Shown: positions 41,394-50,723, numbered from the stretch's first letter. The stretch: 64,000 nt of DNA from Flavobacterium panacagri (GCF_030378165.1 NZ_CP119766.1:62001-126000), one strand, 5' to 3'. Translations and numbers: made by a program. Notes: generated by a model not told the origin, from the letters alone.

Positions 41394-42697
41394 TGAAAAC
41401 AATCGATTATATTCCAACTTCAAAAATAGAAAGAGCCGGAAAACTGGTTCAAACCGGAGCCAAAATTGGAGTAAACTACATTAAGCATTATGCCGAAAAA
41501 GTTGTAAATCCAGATTTGACCCGAGATAAACTAAACGAAAATAACGCCGAAGATATTTATGACGGACTAAAAAGCTTAAAAGGAAGCGCGCTTAAAGTCG
41601 CGCAGATGTTAAGCATGGACAAGAATTTTCTGCCTCAAGCTTATGTGGAGAAATTCTCATTGTCGCAATTTTCTGTTCCACCGCTTTCAGCGCCTTTGGT
41701 TTTAAAAACGTTCAAAAATAATTTTGGTAAAACACCTTATGAAATCTTTGATGAGTTCAATCCAAATTCGGTAAATGCGGCGAGTATTGGTCAGGTACAT
41801 TTGGCTAAGAAAAATGATAAAAAACTAGCGGTTAAAATTCAGTATCCTGGCGTTGCCAATAGTATTTCTTCGGATTTGGCTTTGGTTAAACCAATTGCAA
41901 TCAGAATGTTTAATCTGCAGGGAAAAGATTCAGATAAATATTTTAAAGAAGTTGAAGATAAACTGATTGAAGAAACGAATTATTTGCTGGAATTAAAACA
42001 AAGTCAGGAAGTAGTTGAAGCCTGTCATAAAATTGAAAATATCACTTTCCCGAATTATTATCCGGAGTTTTCATCAGAGAAAATCATTACAATGGATTGG
42101 ATGACAGGAATTCATCTTTCTGAATTCACAGCTAAAAATACAAATCAGGAAGTGGGCGATAAAATTGGGCAGGCACTTTGGGATTTTTATATGTACCAAA
42201 TTCATGTTTTACGCAAAGTACACGCTGATCCGCATCCCGGAAATTTTTTGGTTGATGATCAAAATCAATTAATTGCTTTGGATTTTGGCTGTATGAAACA
42301 GATTCCTGATGATTTCTACACGCCGTATTTTGAGTTAATCAATAAAAATGTGATTACGGATGAAGCATTGTTTAATAAAAAGTTATTCGAATTAGAAATC
42401 CTTCGCCCAGACGATACACCTGCAGAAGTAGAATATTTTACAGAAATGTTTCATGATTTATTGTCACTTTTTACAAGACCTTTTCAAAATGAAACATTCA
42501 ATTTTGCCGATGAAACTTTCTTTAACGCTATCGCCGAATTAGGAAAACGTTTCTCTGAAGATACTAATTTGAAAAAAATGAACGGAAATCGTGGTTCAAA
42601 ACACTTTATTTACATGAATCGCACTTTCTTTGGACTTTATAATTTAATGTTCGATTTGAAAGCGAAGATTGTGGTGGAGAATTATTTGAAGTATTAG
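41393..42697 (+). CDS. ABC1/UbiB (AarF)-family atypical kinase
   Basis: A 434-residue protein of the UbiB/ADCK family. The characteristic KxGQ-like N-terminal segment is present as LKSLKGSALKVAQMLSMD (about 63-80), AAS-type loop as VNAASIGQVHLAKKNDKKLAVKIQYPGV near 127-152, EETNYLLELKQ near 195, and VHADPHPGNFLVDDQNQLIALDFGCMK near 278-304, containing the catalytic HxDxxxxN and DFG motifs. Homologues are required for quinone synthesis or lipid homeostasis. Members of this size lacking C-terminal membrane helices are common in Bacteroidota. It is translationally coupled to a TetR regulator. A strong terminator follows. Confidence 0.93.
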   Translation: MKTIDYIPTSKIERAGKLVQTGAKIGVNYIKHYAEKVVNPDLTRDKLNENNAEDIYDGLKSLKGSALKVAQMLSMDKNFLPQAYVEKFSLSQFSVPPLSAPLVLKTFKNNFGKTPYEIFDEFNPNSVNAASIGQVHLAKKNDKKLAVKIQYPGVANSISSDLALVKPIAIRMFNLQGKDSDKYFKEVEDKLIEETNYLLELKQSQEVVEACHKIENITFPNYYPEFSSEKIITMDWMTGIHLSEFTAKNTNQEVGDKIGQALWDFYMYQIHVLRKVHADPHPGNFLVDDQNQLIALDFGCMKQIPDDFYTPYFELINKNVITDEALFNKKLFELEILRPDDTPAEVEYFTEMFHDLLSLFTRPFQNETFNFADETFFNAIAELGKRFSEDTNLKKMNGNRGSKHFIYMNRTFFGLYNLMFDLKAKIVVENYLKY

Positions 42698-42747
42698 TTT
42701 TTGTTTTATCTGTTTCAGGTTTCAAGTTGGCTCAACTTTATGTATAG

Positions 42748-42786
42748 ACCTTTGTCAAAGTTTAAAACTTTGACAAAGGTTTTTTT
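42748..42786 (+). terminator. terminator after the ABC1 kinase gene
   Basis: ACCTTTGTCAAAGT and ACTTTGACAAAGGT form a perfect 14-bp stem with a 5-base loop and a T7 tail. Confidence 0.9.
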
Positions 42787-42852
42787 AGCCTAGTTTGTCA
42801 TACCGAGAAACGAAGGATGACAAGATTGTACATAATTAGAATTTTATTTTAA

Positions 42853-43512
42853 CTAATCCTCCAATATAATTGAAGGCAGATTCTCATTCAGCCATTTGTA
42901 CTTATTTAAGATCATAATATGAGTTCCCCCTTTTACCACAATACAGCTGTTGATGTATTTTATAGGAAAAACATCATCCTGATCTCCATGGATATGGATT
43001 ACATTTTCATCAATCCGATTTCTATCCCACAAAATAACCGACTCCACAGCCCATTGTAAATAATTAAGATCACGCACAGCCAAAAACTTCTCGTATAATT
43101 TAATTCGTTTGTTGACTTTCTCTCCAAAAGAATATTTTGCAAGATTTTCAATATTCAAAATCAGCTTCATCGGGATTAATTTGTAGGCTTTTGTTGTCTT
43201 CCCTATTTTCATTCTTCTAGGAAACTCGAGATTACTTCTAACACTTGATATAATAATTACTTTTCTGGTTTTTATATGTTTCGAAATTTCCTGAACCAAA
43301 ATTCCACCAAAGGAAACCCCAACTAAAACAGGATTTTCATGTTTGATATTTTTGCTTATTCGAAGCGCATAATCCGATAAAGATTCTTTAGGATTTGGAA
43401 TTTCCCATTCCAAAAGACATATTTCGAAAATATTTTCATCCAATTTAATTCTTTCAAAAATAGATGGACTTGCCGCCAGACCGGGCATAAAATAAACTGG
43501 AATTTTACTCAT
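42853..43512 (-). CDS. alpha/beta hydrolase
   Basis: A 219-residue cytoplasmic alpha/beta-fold hydrolase. The nucleophile elbow is GVSFGG (NPVLVGVSFGGILVQEI, near residue 67). IHGDQDDVFPIKYI near 172 carries the acid, and GGTHIMILNK near 196 the catalytic histidine, so the Ser-Asp-His triad is complete. YFMPGLAASPSIFERI at the start suggests the oxyanion loop. No lid domain is evident. The substrate is unknown. It stands alone in a region of tandemly convergent genes. Confidence 0.85.
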   Translation of the reverse strand: MSKIPVYFMPGLAASPSIFERIKLDENIFEICLLEWEIPNPKESLSDYALRISKNIKHENPVLVGVSFGGILVQEISKHIKTRKVIIISSVRSNLEFPRRMKIGKTTKAYKLIPMKLILNIENLAKYSFGEKVNKRIKLYEKFLAVRDLNYLQWAVESVILWDRNRIDENVIHIHGDQDDVFPIKYINSCIVVKGGTHIMILNKYKWLNENLPSIILED

Positions 43513-43806
43513 AACATTAAAATGAAATTACCATTAAGATATTTATTCTAAAAAATAAAGTTACTTTTTTTAATAGCATGACAATCAAATTTTAAGCCTA
43601 ATTTCTCATGAAACTCAAAAAAAGCAAACTTTGAAAAGACATCTTTAGGTTTACATCTTTAAAAAATAATTCAATATTGAAAATCAAATGATTACCTTTG
43701 TATTTGAAATAATTTTGACTTGGAAAACTTATAAAGAATTTTCTTTCAAGACTATTTCGGACCCCAAATTCACTATTTACACATAACCTAAAAATGAAAA
43801 ATTACT

Positions 43807-44109
43807 ATGGAAACTTTTGTAACTATGGAAATCAAAGACAACACTTTTGCACGCCAATTTGAAACTGTCGTACCTGAAGGGATGCTGGCAGTTGAGTATT
43901 CATTTCAAGAAAAAAAAATCTTCTTAACCAAAATCAACACACCAGATTCTTATCAAAATGATGATGCAATCAACGCCTTATTGAAAAATGTTCTGGATTT
44001 AAGTTCTGAAAAAAATTACAGAGTTGTTCCAATTCATCCAAAGATCGTTTCTTTCTTCAAAAAAAATCCGAAGTATAAGGAGTTACTTCCTCCAGGAATC
44101 AGGATTTAA
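43807..44109 (+). CDS. GNAT-like N-acetyltransferase (YjdJ/COG2388 type)
   Basis: A 100-residue single-domain protein matching the small GCN5-related acetyltransferase group: AVEYSFQEKKIFLTKINTPDSYQNDDAINALLKNVLDLSSEKNYRVVPIHPKIVSFFKKNPKY. It has the short acetyl-CoA-binding helix (AINALLKNVLDL) and the terminal PI(H/C)PKIVSFFKKNP pattern. The 294 bases upstream hold no gene; a TACCTTTG at 43693-43700 may be part of its promoter. It converges on the anion transporter gene, and their stop codons overlap by a few bases. Confidence 0.85.
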   Translation: METFVTMEIKDNTFARQFETVVPEGMLAVEYSFQEKKIFLTKINTPDSYQNDDAINALLKNVLDLSSEKNYRVVPIHPKIVSFFKKNPKYKELLPPGIRI

Positions 44110-45536
44110 AAATCACCTATTAAACGGAGCCACAGTCCTCCAATTACCATATAAATAAAGAGCATTACCAAACCAGTTACTAATCCTTTAACCCACCAGC
44201 TCTTTAAATCTACGTAGCCGCTCCCAAAAAATACGGGTGCCGGACCGTGACCATAATGCGTTAATGTTCCGTATAATGAACCTATAAACCCTAACATAAA
44301 AGCCAATAACAAGCCTGGAATTCCAAGTGAAATCCCGACCCCAAGCAGTGCTGCATACATCGCCGCTACGTGTGCTGTTGCACTGGCAAAAAGATAATGA
44401 CTGAAGAAATAAACCAAAACAATTATCGGAAAAGCCATCTGCCAGCTTAATCCGCCGATTTGTGTTTTTACTAAATCACTAAACCAAGCAATAAAGCCCA
44501 ATTCGTTAAGCGAACTGGCCATCATTACTAAAACCGAAAACCAAACTATAGTATCCCAAGCTCCTTTTTCGGCCTTGACATCATCCCAAGTCAAAACAGA
44601 AGTTAAAAGCAAAATCACCAATCCGATAAATGCTGTTGTTGTGGCATCAATAGAAAACAAATCGCCTGTCATCCATAGAAACAGAAGGATAAAAAATGTC
44701 AAAAGCATCATCCATTCATTTCTCGTTATAGCACCCATTTCTTTTAATTTCTGAGCGGCAATCTGTGGGGCATCGCCAGTTTTCTTTAGTTCTGGCGGAT
44801 AAATTTTATATAACACAAACGGAATCACAAAAAAAGCGCATAGTCCCGGAACAATTGCCGCAATTGCCCATGACATCCAAGTAATTTTTATTCCCAAATT
44901 CAAAGCAAACTTTTGACACATTGGATTACTTGCTGTTCCAGTCAAAAACATAGAAGATGCAATCAAATTCATATTATAACTATTCAAAGTAAGATATGAA
45001 CCTAATTTTCTATGTGTTTCGGGCTGATCGGGCATTGATCCAAAACTCATTGACATAGATTTCATGATTGGATAGATAATACCTCCTCCCCTTGCCGTAT
45101 TACTTGGAACAGCAGGCGCTAGAACCAAATCAGCAAGACCTAAACCATAAGCCAATCCCAAAGAACTTTTTCCAAATATTCTAATAAACAAAAAAGCGAT
45201 CCTATTTCCTAAACCTGTTTTTATGAAACCTCTGGCTATAAAAAACGAAATTCCAATAAGCCAGATTACCTTATCTCCAAAACCTTTTAGCGCCAGTGTG
45301 ATCGACTTACCTGGATCTCCTGGTGCTAAAACTTGTGTGAAAGCTGTTAAAGCAATTGCAATCATACACATGGTTCCCATTGGAGCCGCTTTCAGAATAA
45401 TTCCTAAAATCGTAGCTACGAAAATGGCAAACAAATGCCAAGCTTCAGCAACAACACCATTTGGAGCTGGAATAAGCCAAATTGCAATTCCAACAGCAAG
45501 TGTAATCAGGGTTTGGGGAATCTGTACTTCTTTCAT
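44106..45536 (-). CDS. DASS-family sodium/anion symporter
   Basis: A 476-residue inner membrane transporter of the divalent anion:Na+ symporter (SLC13/CitT) family with about 11-13 helices. The two substrate-binding SNT-type loops are seen: LAPAVPSNTARGGGIIYPIMKS near 137 and MFLTGTASNPMCQKFA near 202, and the C-terminal half has FASATAHVAAMYAALLGVG. Members carry dicarboxylates such as malate, 2-oxoglutarate or citrate, and some carry sulfate. It lies 22 bases after a porin gene on the same strand, so the pair probably moves the same anion through both membranes. Confidence 0.92.
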   Translation of the reverse strand: MKEVQIPQTLITLAVGIAIWLIPAPNGVVAEAWHLFAIFVATILGIILKAAPMGTMCMIAIALTAFTQVLAPGDPGKSITLALKGFGDKVIWLIGISFFIARGFIKTGLGNRIAFLFIRIFGKSSLGLAYGLGLADLVLAPAVPSNTARGGGIIYPIMKSMSMSFGSMPDQPETHRKLGSYLTLNSYNMNLIASSMFLTGTASNPMCQKFALNLGIKITWMSWAIAAIVPGLCAFFVIPFVLYKIYPPELKKTGDAPQIAAQKLKEMGAITRNEWMMLLTFFILLFLWMTGDLFSIDATTTAFIGLVILLLTSVLTWDDVKAEKGAWDTIVWFSVLVMMASSLNELGFIAWFSDLVKTQIGGLSWQMAFPIIVLVYFFSHYLFASATAHVAAMYAALLGVGISLGIPGLLLAFMLGFIGSLYGTLTHYGHGPAPVFFGSGYVDLKSWWVKGLVTGLVMLFIYMVIGGLWLRLIGDF

Positions 45537-45558
45537 AATAAATGGTTTTATATTAAAC

Positions 45559-46710
45559 TTAAAGTCGAAGCTGTAATTGGATTAAAAATAATTCGTCGTT
45601 GTAAGTTGACGTATCTGGAACATTTCTATCAAATCGATCAATTTCAAATCCCATCTCGATTCGGCCTGTGTAAGCTTTTCCAAATTCCAAACTGATCATG
45701 GGCGTATACGTCTGTCTTACGTTTGAATTTACTTTGTAACTTGGGTCAAAGGTTTCATAACGACATGATAATTCGACTGCGGTTAATTTTTTATAATTTA
45801 TTACATACCTCAAATTAGGTAGGAAATAAACACCTCTCATTTGATAATTGGAAACATCTCCTACTCTGCTTTCTGCTGGAAGAGAAAAATATAAATTATG
45901 ATTTGTTCCCTGCTTATATTCAATTTGAAGATCAAAACTCATTCGGTCAGTCAGTTTAAAATCGCTGGTGATATCAGCTCCAACGGCAAAAACATCTTCT
46001 TTGAATACTTTTCCAAAACCACCGTTTAAACCAAGATTTATTTTATGCTCTTTAGACAATTCAAAAACCCATCTTGTAGAATATTGCTTTCCATTATCTT
46101 TATCCAATTCTACATTTTTTCCGTTTCCATTTAAAACAGAAACTGCATAATTGACTGGAATTTTTCCTATATCAAAAGCTCCCGTTGCCGAAGCTCCGAT
46201 CTGGAAACTGGTCCAGCCGTTTTTTCCAAATTCGTAATACTGATTCGAGAAATCGAAAGATTTAATGATATCAACCGGAACAAGCTCTTCTATACCGAAT
46301 GCCGGACGAAATTGCCCTCCTGTTAAGGCTATGTATTTACTAAAAGTATATTTTCCATAGGCATTTTCGAGAACTTTACCTTTGGTATCCGATTTAAAAT
46401 CGGCTAAGTTGACTAAGATTACAACTTCTGTAGCTTCGCTCAATTTGGTATTTAAACCAACACGCATTCTTTTAATATCAAAAGACTGCTGCGTAACATC
46501 TCCTGCAGAATGATGAACTCCTAAAACATCGACATTATCGCCGAAACTTTCCAGATATCTTGCCTGCAAAAGACCTTTGAGCTGATATTGCGGGTATTTT
46601 ATTTCGCTTTCTTCTTTTTTTTCTCCTGCATTAACATCACCTTGAGCATACAGAAATACTGGAGTAAGAAGAAAGAAAAAAATAATCGGAATTAGTAGAA
46701 TTTTACTCAT
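45559..46710 (-). CDS. OprO/OprP-type porin
   Basis: A 383-residue outer membrane porin. Signal peptide about 1-22 (LLTPVFLYAQG). Mature sequence is a 16-strand-like barrel: LKGLLQARYLESFGDNVDV at the start, SFDIKRMRVGLNTKLSEATEVVILVNLADF, AYGKYTFSKYIALTGGQFRPAFGIEELVP near 125, and a final FLIQLQLRL. The phosphate-selective porin family fits in size and motifs. ATG 46710 is preferred over the TTG three codons earlier. It is cotranscribed with the DASS anion transporter. No sign of phosphate genes is seen, so the substrate may be a dicarboxylate. Confidence 0.9.
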   Translation of the reverse strand: MSKILLIPIIFFFLLTPVFLYAQGDVNAGEKKEESEIKYPQYQLKGLLQARYLESFGDNVDVLGVHHSAGDVTQQSFDIKRMRVGLNTKLSEATEVVILVNLADFKSDTKGKVLENAYGKYTFSKYIALTGGQFRPAFGIEELVPVDIIKSFDFSNQYYEFGKNGWTSFQIGASATGAFDIGKIPVNYAVSVLNGNGKNVELDKDNGKQYSTRWVFELSKEHKINLGLNGGFGKVFKEDVFAVGADITSDFKLTDRMSFDLQIEYKQGTNHNLYFSLPAESRVGDVSNYQMRGVYFLPNLRYVINYKKLTAVELSCRYETFDPSYKVNSNVRQTYTPMISLEFGKAYTGRIEMGFEIDRFDRNVPDTSTYNDELFLIQLQLRL

Positions 46711-46890
46711 AGACTTCAAATAGATAAAATGTTATTTTTATATAATGAATTCAAAATCAGCATTCTGCTTTTTATTCTCAAAAAGCTAATTACCTACCGT
46801 CAACACGAAATGGGATTACTAAAATAACAAAAAAATGCGTGAGCTGTAAAAAAATTTGCATTAAAATTCTGTTATCAAAAAAGACAAACA

Positions 46891-46923
46891 AAAAAGGCGC
46901 AAGAATTAACCTGCACCTTTTCT
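46891..46923 (-). terminator. terminator of the ABC-F gene
   Basis: On the minus strand AAAGGTGCA and TGCGCCTTT pair (one G-T wobble) around a 9-base loop and are followed by a T run, 20 bases after the ABC-F stop. Confidence 0.75.
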
Positions 46924-46942
46924 ATTATTTATATTAAAAAAA

Positions 46943-48577
46943 TTACTTTTCGATCTCTCTCATAGAATCCATTTTCTTATGAGCAAGGAAACCTGCCACA
47001 TCTTCAAAATGTTCTTTTACCCTTTTGTTTCCGAATTCAAAAACTTTAGTTGCCAACCCATCAAGGAAATCACGGTCGTGAGAAACCAAAATTAAAGTTC
47101 CATCAAAATCTCTTAAAGCATCTTTGATAATATCTTTAGTCTTCATATCCAAGTGGTTCGAAGGCTCATCCAGAATCAACAAGTTAACCGGCTCCAACAA
47201 CAATTTAATCATTGCTAAACGCGTTTTTTCTCCTCCAGAAAGTACTTTTACTTTTTTAGTAATATCATCTCCTTGGAACATAAAAGCTCCTAAAATATTT
47301 TTAATCTGAGTTCTGATATCTCCAACTGCAATACTATCAATTGTTTCAAAAATAGTAGCATTCTCATCTAATAAAGCTGCTTGATTTTGAGCAAAGTATC
47401 CAATTTGAGCGTTATGACCAATATCAACACTTCCAGAATCAACACCAATTTCTTTCATGATTGCTTTAATCATGGTCGATTTTCCTTCACCATTTTTTCC
47501 AACAAATGCTACTTTCTGACCACGCTCAATTACAATGTTTGCATCTTTAAAAACCACATGATCTCCGTACGATTTAGACATTTCTTTCACAATAACCGGA
47601 TATTGCCCAGAACGCGCTGCCGGTGGGAATTTTAAACGCAATGCAGACGTATCTACTTCATCAACCTGAACAATCTCCAGTTTTTCCAACATTTTTACTC
47701 GAGATTGAACAGCATCTGTTTTAGAAAAAGTTCCTTTGAAACGTTCAATAAAAGCACGATTTTCTGCGATCATCTTTTGCTGCTCATCGTATGCTTTCTG
47801 CTGATGGATACGACGGTCTTTTCTTAATTCTAAATAATGCGTGTATTTCGCTTTGTAATCGTAAATTCTTCCCATAGTAACCTCGATAGTACGATTCGTG
47901 ATATTATCTACAAACGCTCTATCGTGAGAGATTACTACAACCGCTTTTGCCTGATTCAACAAGAAATCTTCTAACCATTGAATACTTTCAATATCCATGT
48001 GGTTCGTAGGCTCATCCAGCAAAATTAAATCTGGCTTTCTCAATAAAATTTTAGCCAATTCGATACGCATTCTCCAACCTCCAGAAAACTCAGAAGTCTG
48101 ACGCGTAAAATCTTCACGTTCGAAACCTAAACCAACTAAAATCTTCTCAACTTCAGCTTCGTAATTTACTTCTTCGATTGCATAAAATTTCTCGCTTAAG
48201 TCCGAAACTCTTTCGATTAATTTCATGTATTCATCACTTTCATAATCCGTACGAACCGTTAATTGCTCGTTGATTTCGTCAATTTCAGATTTCATTTTAA
48301 AAATCTCACTGAAAGCTTTAGATGCTTCTTCCATAACAGTTGCACCGTCTTCAGTCAACAAATGCTGAGGCAGATAAGCAACCACAGCTTCTTTTGGAGC
48401 AGAAATGCTTCCGGTTGAAGGTTTGTTGACACCTGCAATTATTTTCAAAAGTGTAGATTTTCCTGCACCATTTTTACCCATAAGGGCAATTTTATCATTT
48501 TCATTAATAGCAAAAGAAACATCGCTAAAAAGTGTAGTTCCACCAAACTGAACCGAAATATCGTTAACTGTAATCAT
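46943..48577 (-). CDS. ABC-F-family ATPase (ribosome-associated)
   Basis: A 544-residue protein with two ATP-binding cassettes and no membrane helices. Cassette 1: Walker A GKNGAGKST near 34-42, signature EFSGGWRMR near 158 and DEPTNHMD near 191. Cassette 2: GKNGEGKST near 355, LSGGEKTR near 453 and DEPSNHLD near 487. The linker (about 250-310) is the helical P-site tRNA interaction motif (KDRRIHQQKAYDEQQKMIAENRAFIERFKGTF). It is of the EttA/YbiT/Uup size and probably helps ribosomes at stalled steps. No antibiotic-resistance role can be inferred. It is preceded by a good promoter. Confidence 0.94.
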   Translation of the reverse strand: MITVNDISVQFGGTTLFSDVSFAINENDKIALMGKNGAGKSTLLKIIAGVNKPSTGSISAPKEAVVAYLPQHLLTEDGATVMEEASKAFSEIFKMKSEIDEINEQLTVRTDYESDEYMKLIERVSDLSEKFYAIEEVNYEAEVEKILVGLGFEREDFTRQTSEFSGGWRMRIELAKILLRKPDLILLDEPTNHMDIESIQWLEDFLLNQAKAVVVISHDRAFVDNITNRTIEVTMGRIYDYKAKYTHYLELRKDRRIHQQKAYDEQQKMIAENRAFIERFKGTFSKTDAVQSRVKMLEKLEIVQVDEVDTSALRLKFPPAARSGQYPVIVKEMSKSYGDHVVFKDANIVIERGQKVAFVGKNGEGKSTMIKAIMKEIGVDSGSVDIGHNAQIGYFAQNQAALLDENATIFETIDSIAVGDIRTQIKNILGAFMFQGDDITKKVKVLSGGEKTRLAMIKLLLEPVNLLILDEPSNHLDMKTKDIIKDALRDFDGTLILVSHDRDFLDGLATKVFEFGNKRVKEHFEDVAGFLAHKKMDSMREIEK

Positions 48578-48638
48578 TTGTTTTTGTTAATTTGTTTAAT
48601 CGGTTAATCGTTTATTTGACTACCCATTTTTTGTGCTG

Positions 48639-48668
48639 CAAAGATAGATTAATTAGATAATTAGACAA
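48639..48668 (-). promoter_or_regulatory. promoter of the ABC-F gene
   Basis: On the minus strand TTG (48668-48666), 19 bases and TATCTTTG (48646-48639) match the flavobacterial consensus exactly. The -33 side lies inside the 42-bp repeat arm at 48647-48688. Confidence 0.6.
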
Positions 48669-48688
48669 TTTGAAAATTAGATAATTTT
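48647..48688. repeat. 42-bp inverted repeat, left arm (flanks the PepSY-like gene)
   Basis: A 42-base A/T-rich sequence beginning GATTAATTAGATAATTAGAC. Its reverse complement recurs at 49401-49442 with 40 of 42 matches. The left arm overlaps the ABC-F promoter. Confidence 0.8.
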
Positions 48689-48817
48689 GGAAATGTGTCA
48701 ATTAGATAATTTACTAATTAATAACACCTTAAATTCTAATAAACGAAACCCTAATCGTTTTTTAATATTTTAAAATTTTAATCTTATCTTGTATAATAAT
48801 TTTAAATGCAGCAGAAT

Positions 48818-49261
48818 ATGAAACCGAAATTAAAACTGACCGTTTACCTAATTGCAGGATTACTATTTGGACTTTCTGCGAATGCACAAAAAACTGTTAT
48901 TAAAAAAGAAGCTTTACCTGCAAATGCACAGACTTTCTTAAAAACTCATTTCGGATCAAAAAAACCGAGTTATGTATTAGAAGACAAAGAATTTCTTTCT
49001 ACAGAATACAAGGTTCAATTTGACAAACAGCTTGAAATTGAATTTGACAAAAAAGGAAACTGGAAAGAAGTATACGGTAAAAATGAAAAAATTCCAAAAT
49101 CTATTATTCCGAAAAAGATTGCTTCTTATATCAAAACAAATTTCCCTAAAGAAAAAGTAACCAAAATAGAAATTGGATCTTCTGGCTACGAAACAAAGTT
49201 GACGAACGGTTTAAAGCTAAAATTCAACTTAAAAGAAGATTTTATTAAAATTGATAAGTAA
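48818..49261 (+). CDS. exported PepSY-like domain protein (DUF2874)
   Basis: A 147-residue periplasmic protein. Signal peptide about 1-22 (LIAGLLFGLSANAQ). The mature part holds two PepSY-like units, KEALPANAQTFLKTHFGSKKPSYVLEDKEF..YKVQFDKQLEIEFDKKGNWKEVYGKNEKIP and SIIPKKIASYIKTNFPKEKVTKIEIGSSGYETKLTNGLKLKFNLKEDF, the second a repeat of the first. PepSY-like proteins of this size in Bacteroidota are thought to modulate secreted proteases or bind peptides. The function here is unknown. It is a single gene bracketed by 42-bp inverted repeats. An ATG four codons earlier (48806) is an alternative start. Confidence 0.85.
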   Translation: MKPKLKLTVYLIAGLLFGLSANAQKTVIKKEALPANAQTFLKTHFGSKKPSYVLEDKEFLSTEYKVQFDKQLEIEFDKKGNWKEVYGKNEKIPKSIIPKKIASYIKTNFPKEKVTKIEIGSSGYETKLTNGLKLKFNLKEDFIKIDK

Positions 49262-49367
49262 TAGTAGCCACAGATTAGAAGATTAAAAAGATTTTTTTCA
49301 CGACTTAAGATAACAATCTGTGAAAATCCTTTTATCCCGATAGCTATCGGGAGTGGGCAAAAAAATA

Positions 49368-49398
49368 AACCCGACAGGTTTTAAAAACTTGTCGGGTT
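49368..49398. terminator. hairpin terminator downstream of the PepSY-like and GlmU-like genes
   Basis: AACCCGACAGGTTTTAAAAACTTGTCGGGTT is a GC-rich stem between convergent genes. A 16-base palindrome CCCGATAGCTATCGGG at 49336-49351 lies just before it. The T run is weak on the plus strand. Confidence 0.65.
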
Positions 49399-49400
49399 AC

Positions 49401-49442
49401 AAAATTATCTAATTTTCAAATTGCCTAATTATCTGATTAATC
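49401..49442. repeat. 42-bp inverted repeat, right arm
   Basis: The reverse complement of the left arm at 48647-48688 (40 of 42 bases). It runs into the stop codon of the GlmU-like gene (stop at 49437-49439), so that gene ends inside the repeat. Confidence 0.8.
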
Positions 49443-50612
49443 TTTTCTCCACTTTTTCGTTTCTTCGAAAACATGTTCTAAGATTGCCTGTTCCGTTTCA
49501 TCAAAATCAATATTTCTTCTTGACAAAACCAAACGCGCCGTTTCAAAAGCTTTTTTCGTTACATACGTTGTAAAACCTGCAGCACCACCCCAAGAAAAAC
49601 TTGGAACAAAATTTCTTGGAAATCCTGAACCGAAAATATTAGCACTTACACCAACAACGGTTCCTGTATTAAACATCGTATTGATGCCACATTTACTGTG
49701 ATCCCCCATCATTAAACCGCAGAACTGAAGTCCTGTTTTTGCGAAACCTTCTGTTTCATAGCTCCACAACTTCACTTCTTCATAATTATTTTTCAGATTA
49801 GAGTTATTAGAATCAGCTCCAATATTACACCATTCACCTAAAACAGAATCACCTAAAAATCCTTCGTGTCCTTTATTCGAATTAGCAAAAAGAACAGAGT
49901 TTTTAACCTCTCCTCCTATTCTAGATCCAGGCCCAACAGTTGTTGCACCATAAACCTTAGCCGACATTTTTACCATTGCATTTTCGCATAAAGCAAAAGG
50001 CCCTCGAATAACAGTTCCTTCCATGATCTCGGTATTTTTACCTATATATATAGGACCGTTCGAAGCATTTAAAGTCACAAACTCTAATTTTGCGCCCTCT
50101 TCAATAAATATATTTTCAGGAGCAATTACATTTACGCTTTTAGGAATTGGCTGTGATTTTCGGTCTTCTGTTAAAAAATCAAAATCCTGACGGATTGCCG
50201 CATCGTTTTTAGAGAAAATATCCCAAGTATGCTCGATAGTAATACAAGCGTCATTATACTGGATAATTTCATAAGAATCGAAATCGACTTCCTCTTGATT
50301 TTCGCTTGCAAAAAATGCTATTACATCTTCACCTTTAAATATGGCTTGATTAGTGGTCAAATTAGAAACCATCTCCGCAAGAGTATCATTTGGCAGATAC
50401 GCTGCGTTGATCATTACGTTTTCTTCCATTTCAACCATTGGAAATTTCTCTGATAAATATTCTTCGGTTATCGTGGTAATTGTAGAACCTAAACGTCTTT
50501 CCCATTTTTGACGAATAGTCATAATTCCAACCAAAATATCAGCCACAGGCCGTGTAAAAGTAAAAGGTAGTAAAGCATTCCGAACGGGGCCGTCGAAAAG
50601 AATGTAGTTCAT
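49437..50612 (-). CDS. GlmU-like sugar nucleotidyltransferase/acetyltransferase
   Basis: A 391-residue enzyme of the Bacteroidota GlmU group. The N-terminal part (about 1-170) is a reduced nucleotidyltransferase domain (FDGPVRNALLPFTFTRPVADILVGIMTIRQKWE), and the C-terminal part (about 175-370) is a left-handed beta-helix of hexapeptide repeats (GPIYIGKNTEIMEGTVIRGPFALCENAMVKMSAKVYGATTVGPGSRIGGEV, then CNIGADSNNSNLKNNYEEVKLW). Members are proposed to carry out UDP-N-acetylglucosamine synthesis from glucosamine-1-phosphate for peptidoglycan. The GlmU pyrophosphorylase signature is atypical, so activity is inferred from the family. Confidence 0.88.
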   Translation of the reverse strand: MNYILFDGPVRNALLPFTFTRPVADILVGIMTIRQKWERRLGSTITTITEEYLSEKFPMVEMEENVMINAAYLPNDTLAEMVSNLTTNQAIFKGEDVIAFFASENQEEVDFDSYEIIQYNDACITIEHTWDIFSKNDAAIRQDFDFLTEDRKSQPIPKSVNVIAPENIFIEEGAKLEFVTLNASNGPIYIGKNTEIMEGTVIRGPFALCENAMVKMSAKVYGATTVGPGSRIGGEVKNSVLFANSNKGHEGFLGDSVLGEWCNIGADSNNSNLKNNYEEVKLWSYETEGFAKTGLQFCGLMMGDHSKCGINTMFNTGTVVGVSANIFGSGFPRNFVPSFSWGGAAGFTTYVTKKAFETARLVLSRRNIDFDETEQAILEHVFEETKKWRKD

Positions 50613-50723
50613 AAATAATTGAGTGTTTGTTAAAATTTGATTTGGTTACCTAAGGCCAAAGTTACAAATATTTTACTGGTTTCATTTAAAACCACTTTAA
50701 CGAAAAGTAATATTTAACGCATA

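Noticed and set aside
42800..42835. TGTCATACCGAG...GGATGACA palindrome after the ABC1 kinase terminator, taken as a possible repeat element
   Set aside because: The pairing is short (TGTCAT with ATGACA) and only one copy was noticed, so no element is claimed.
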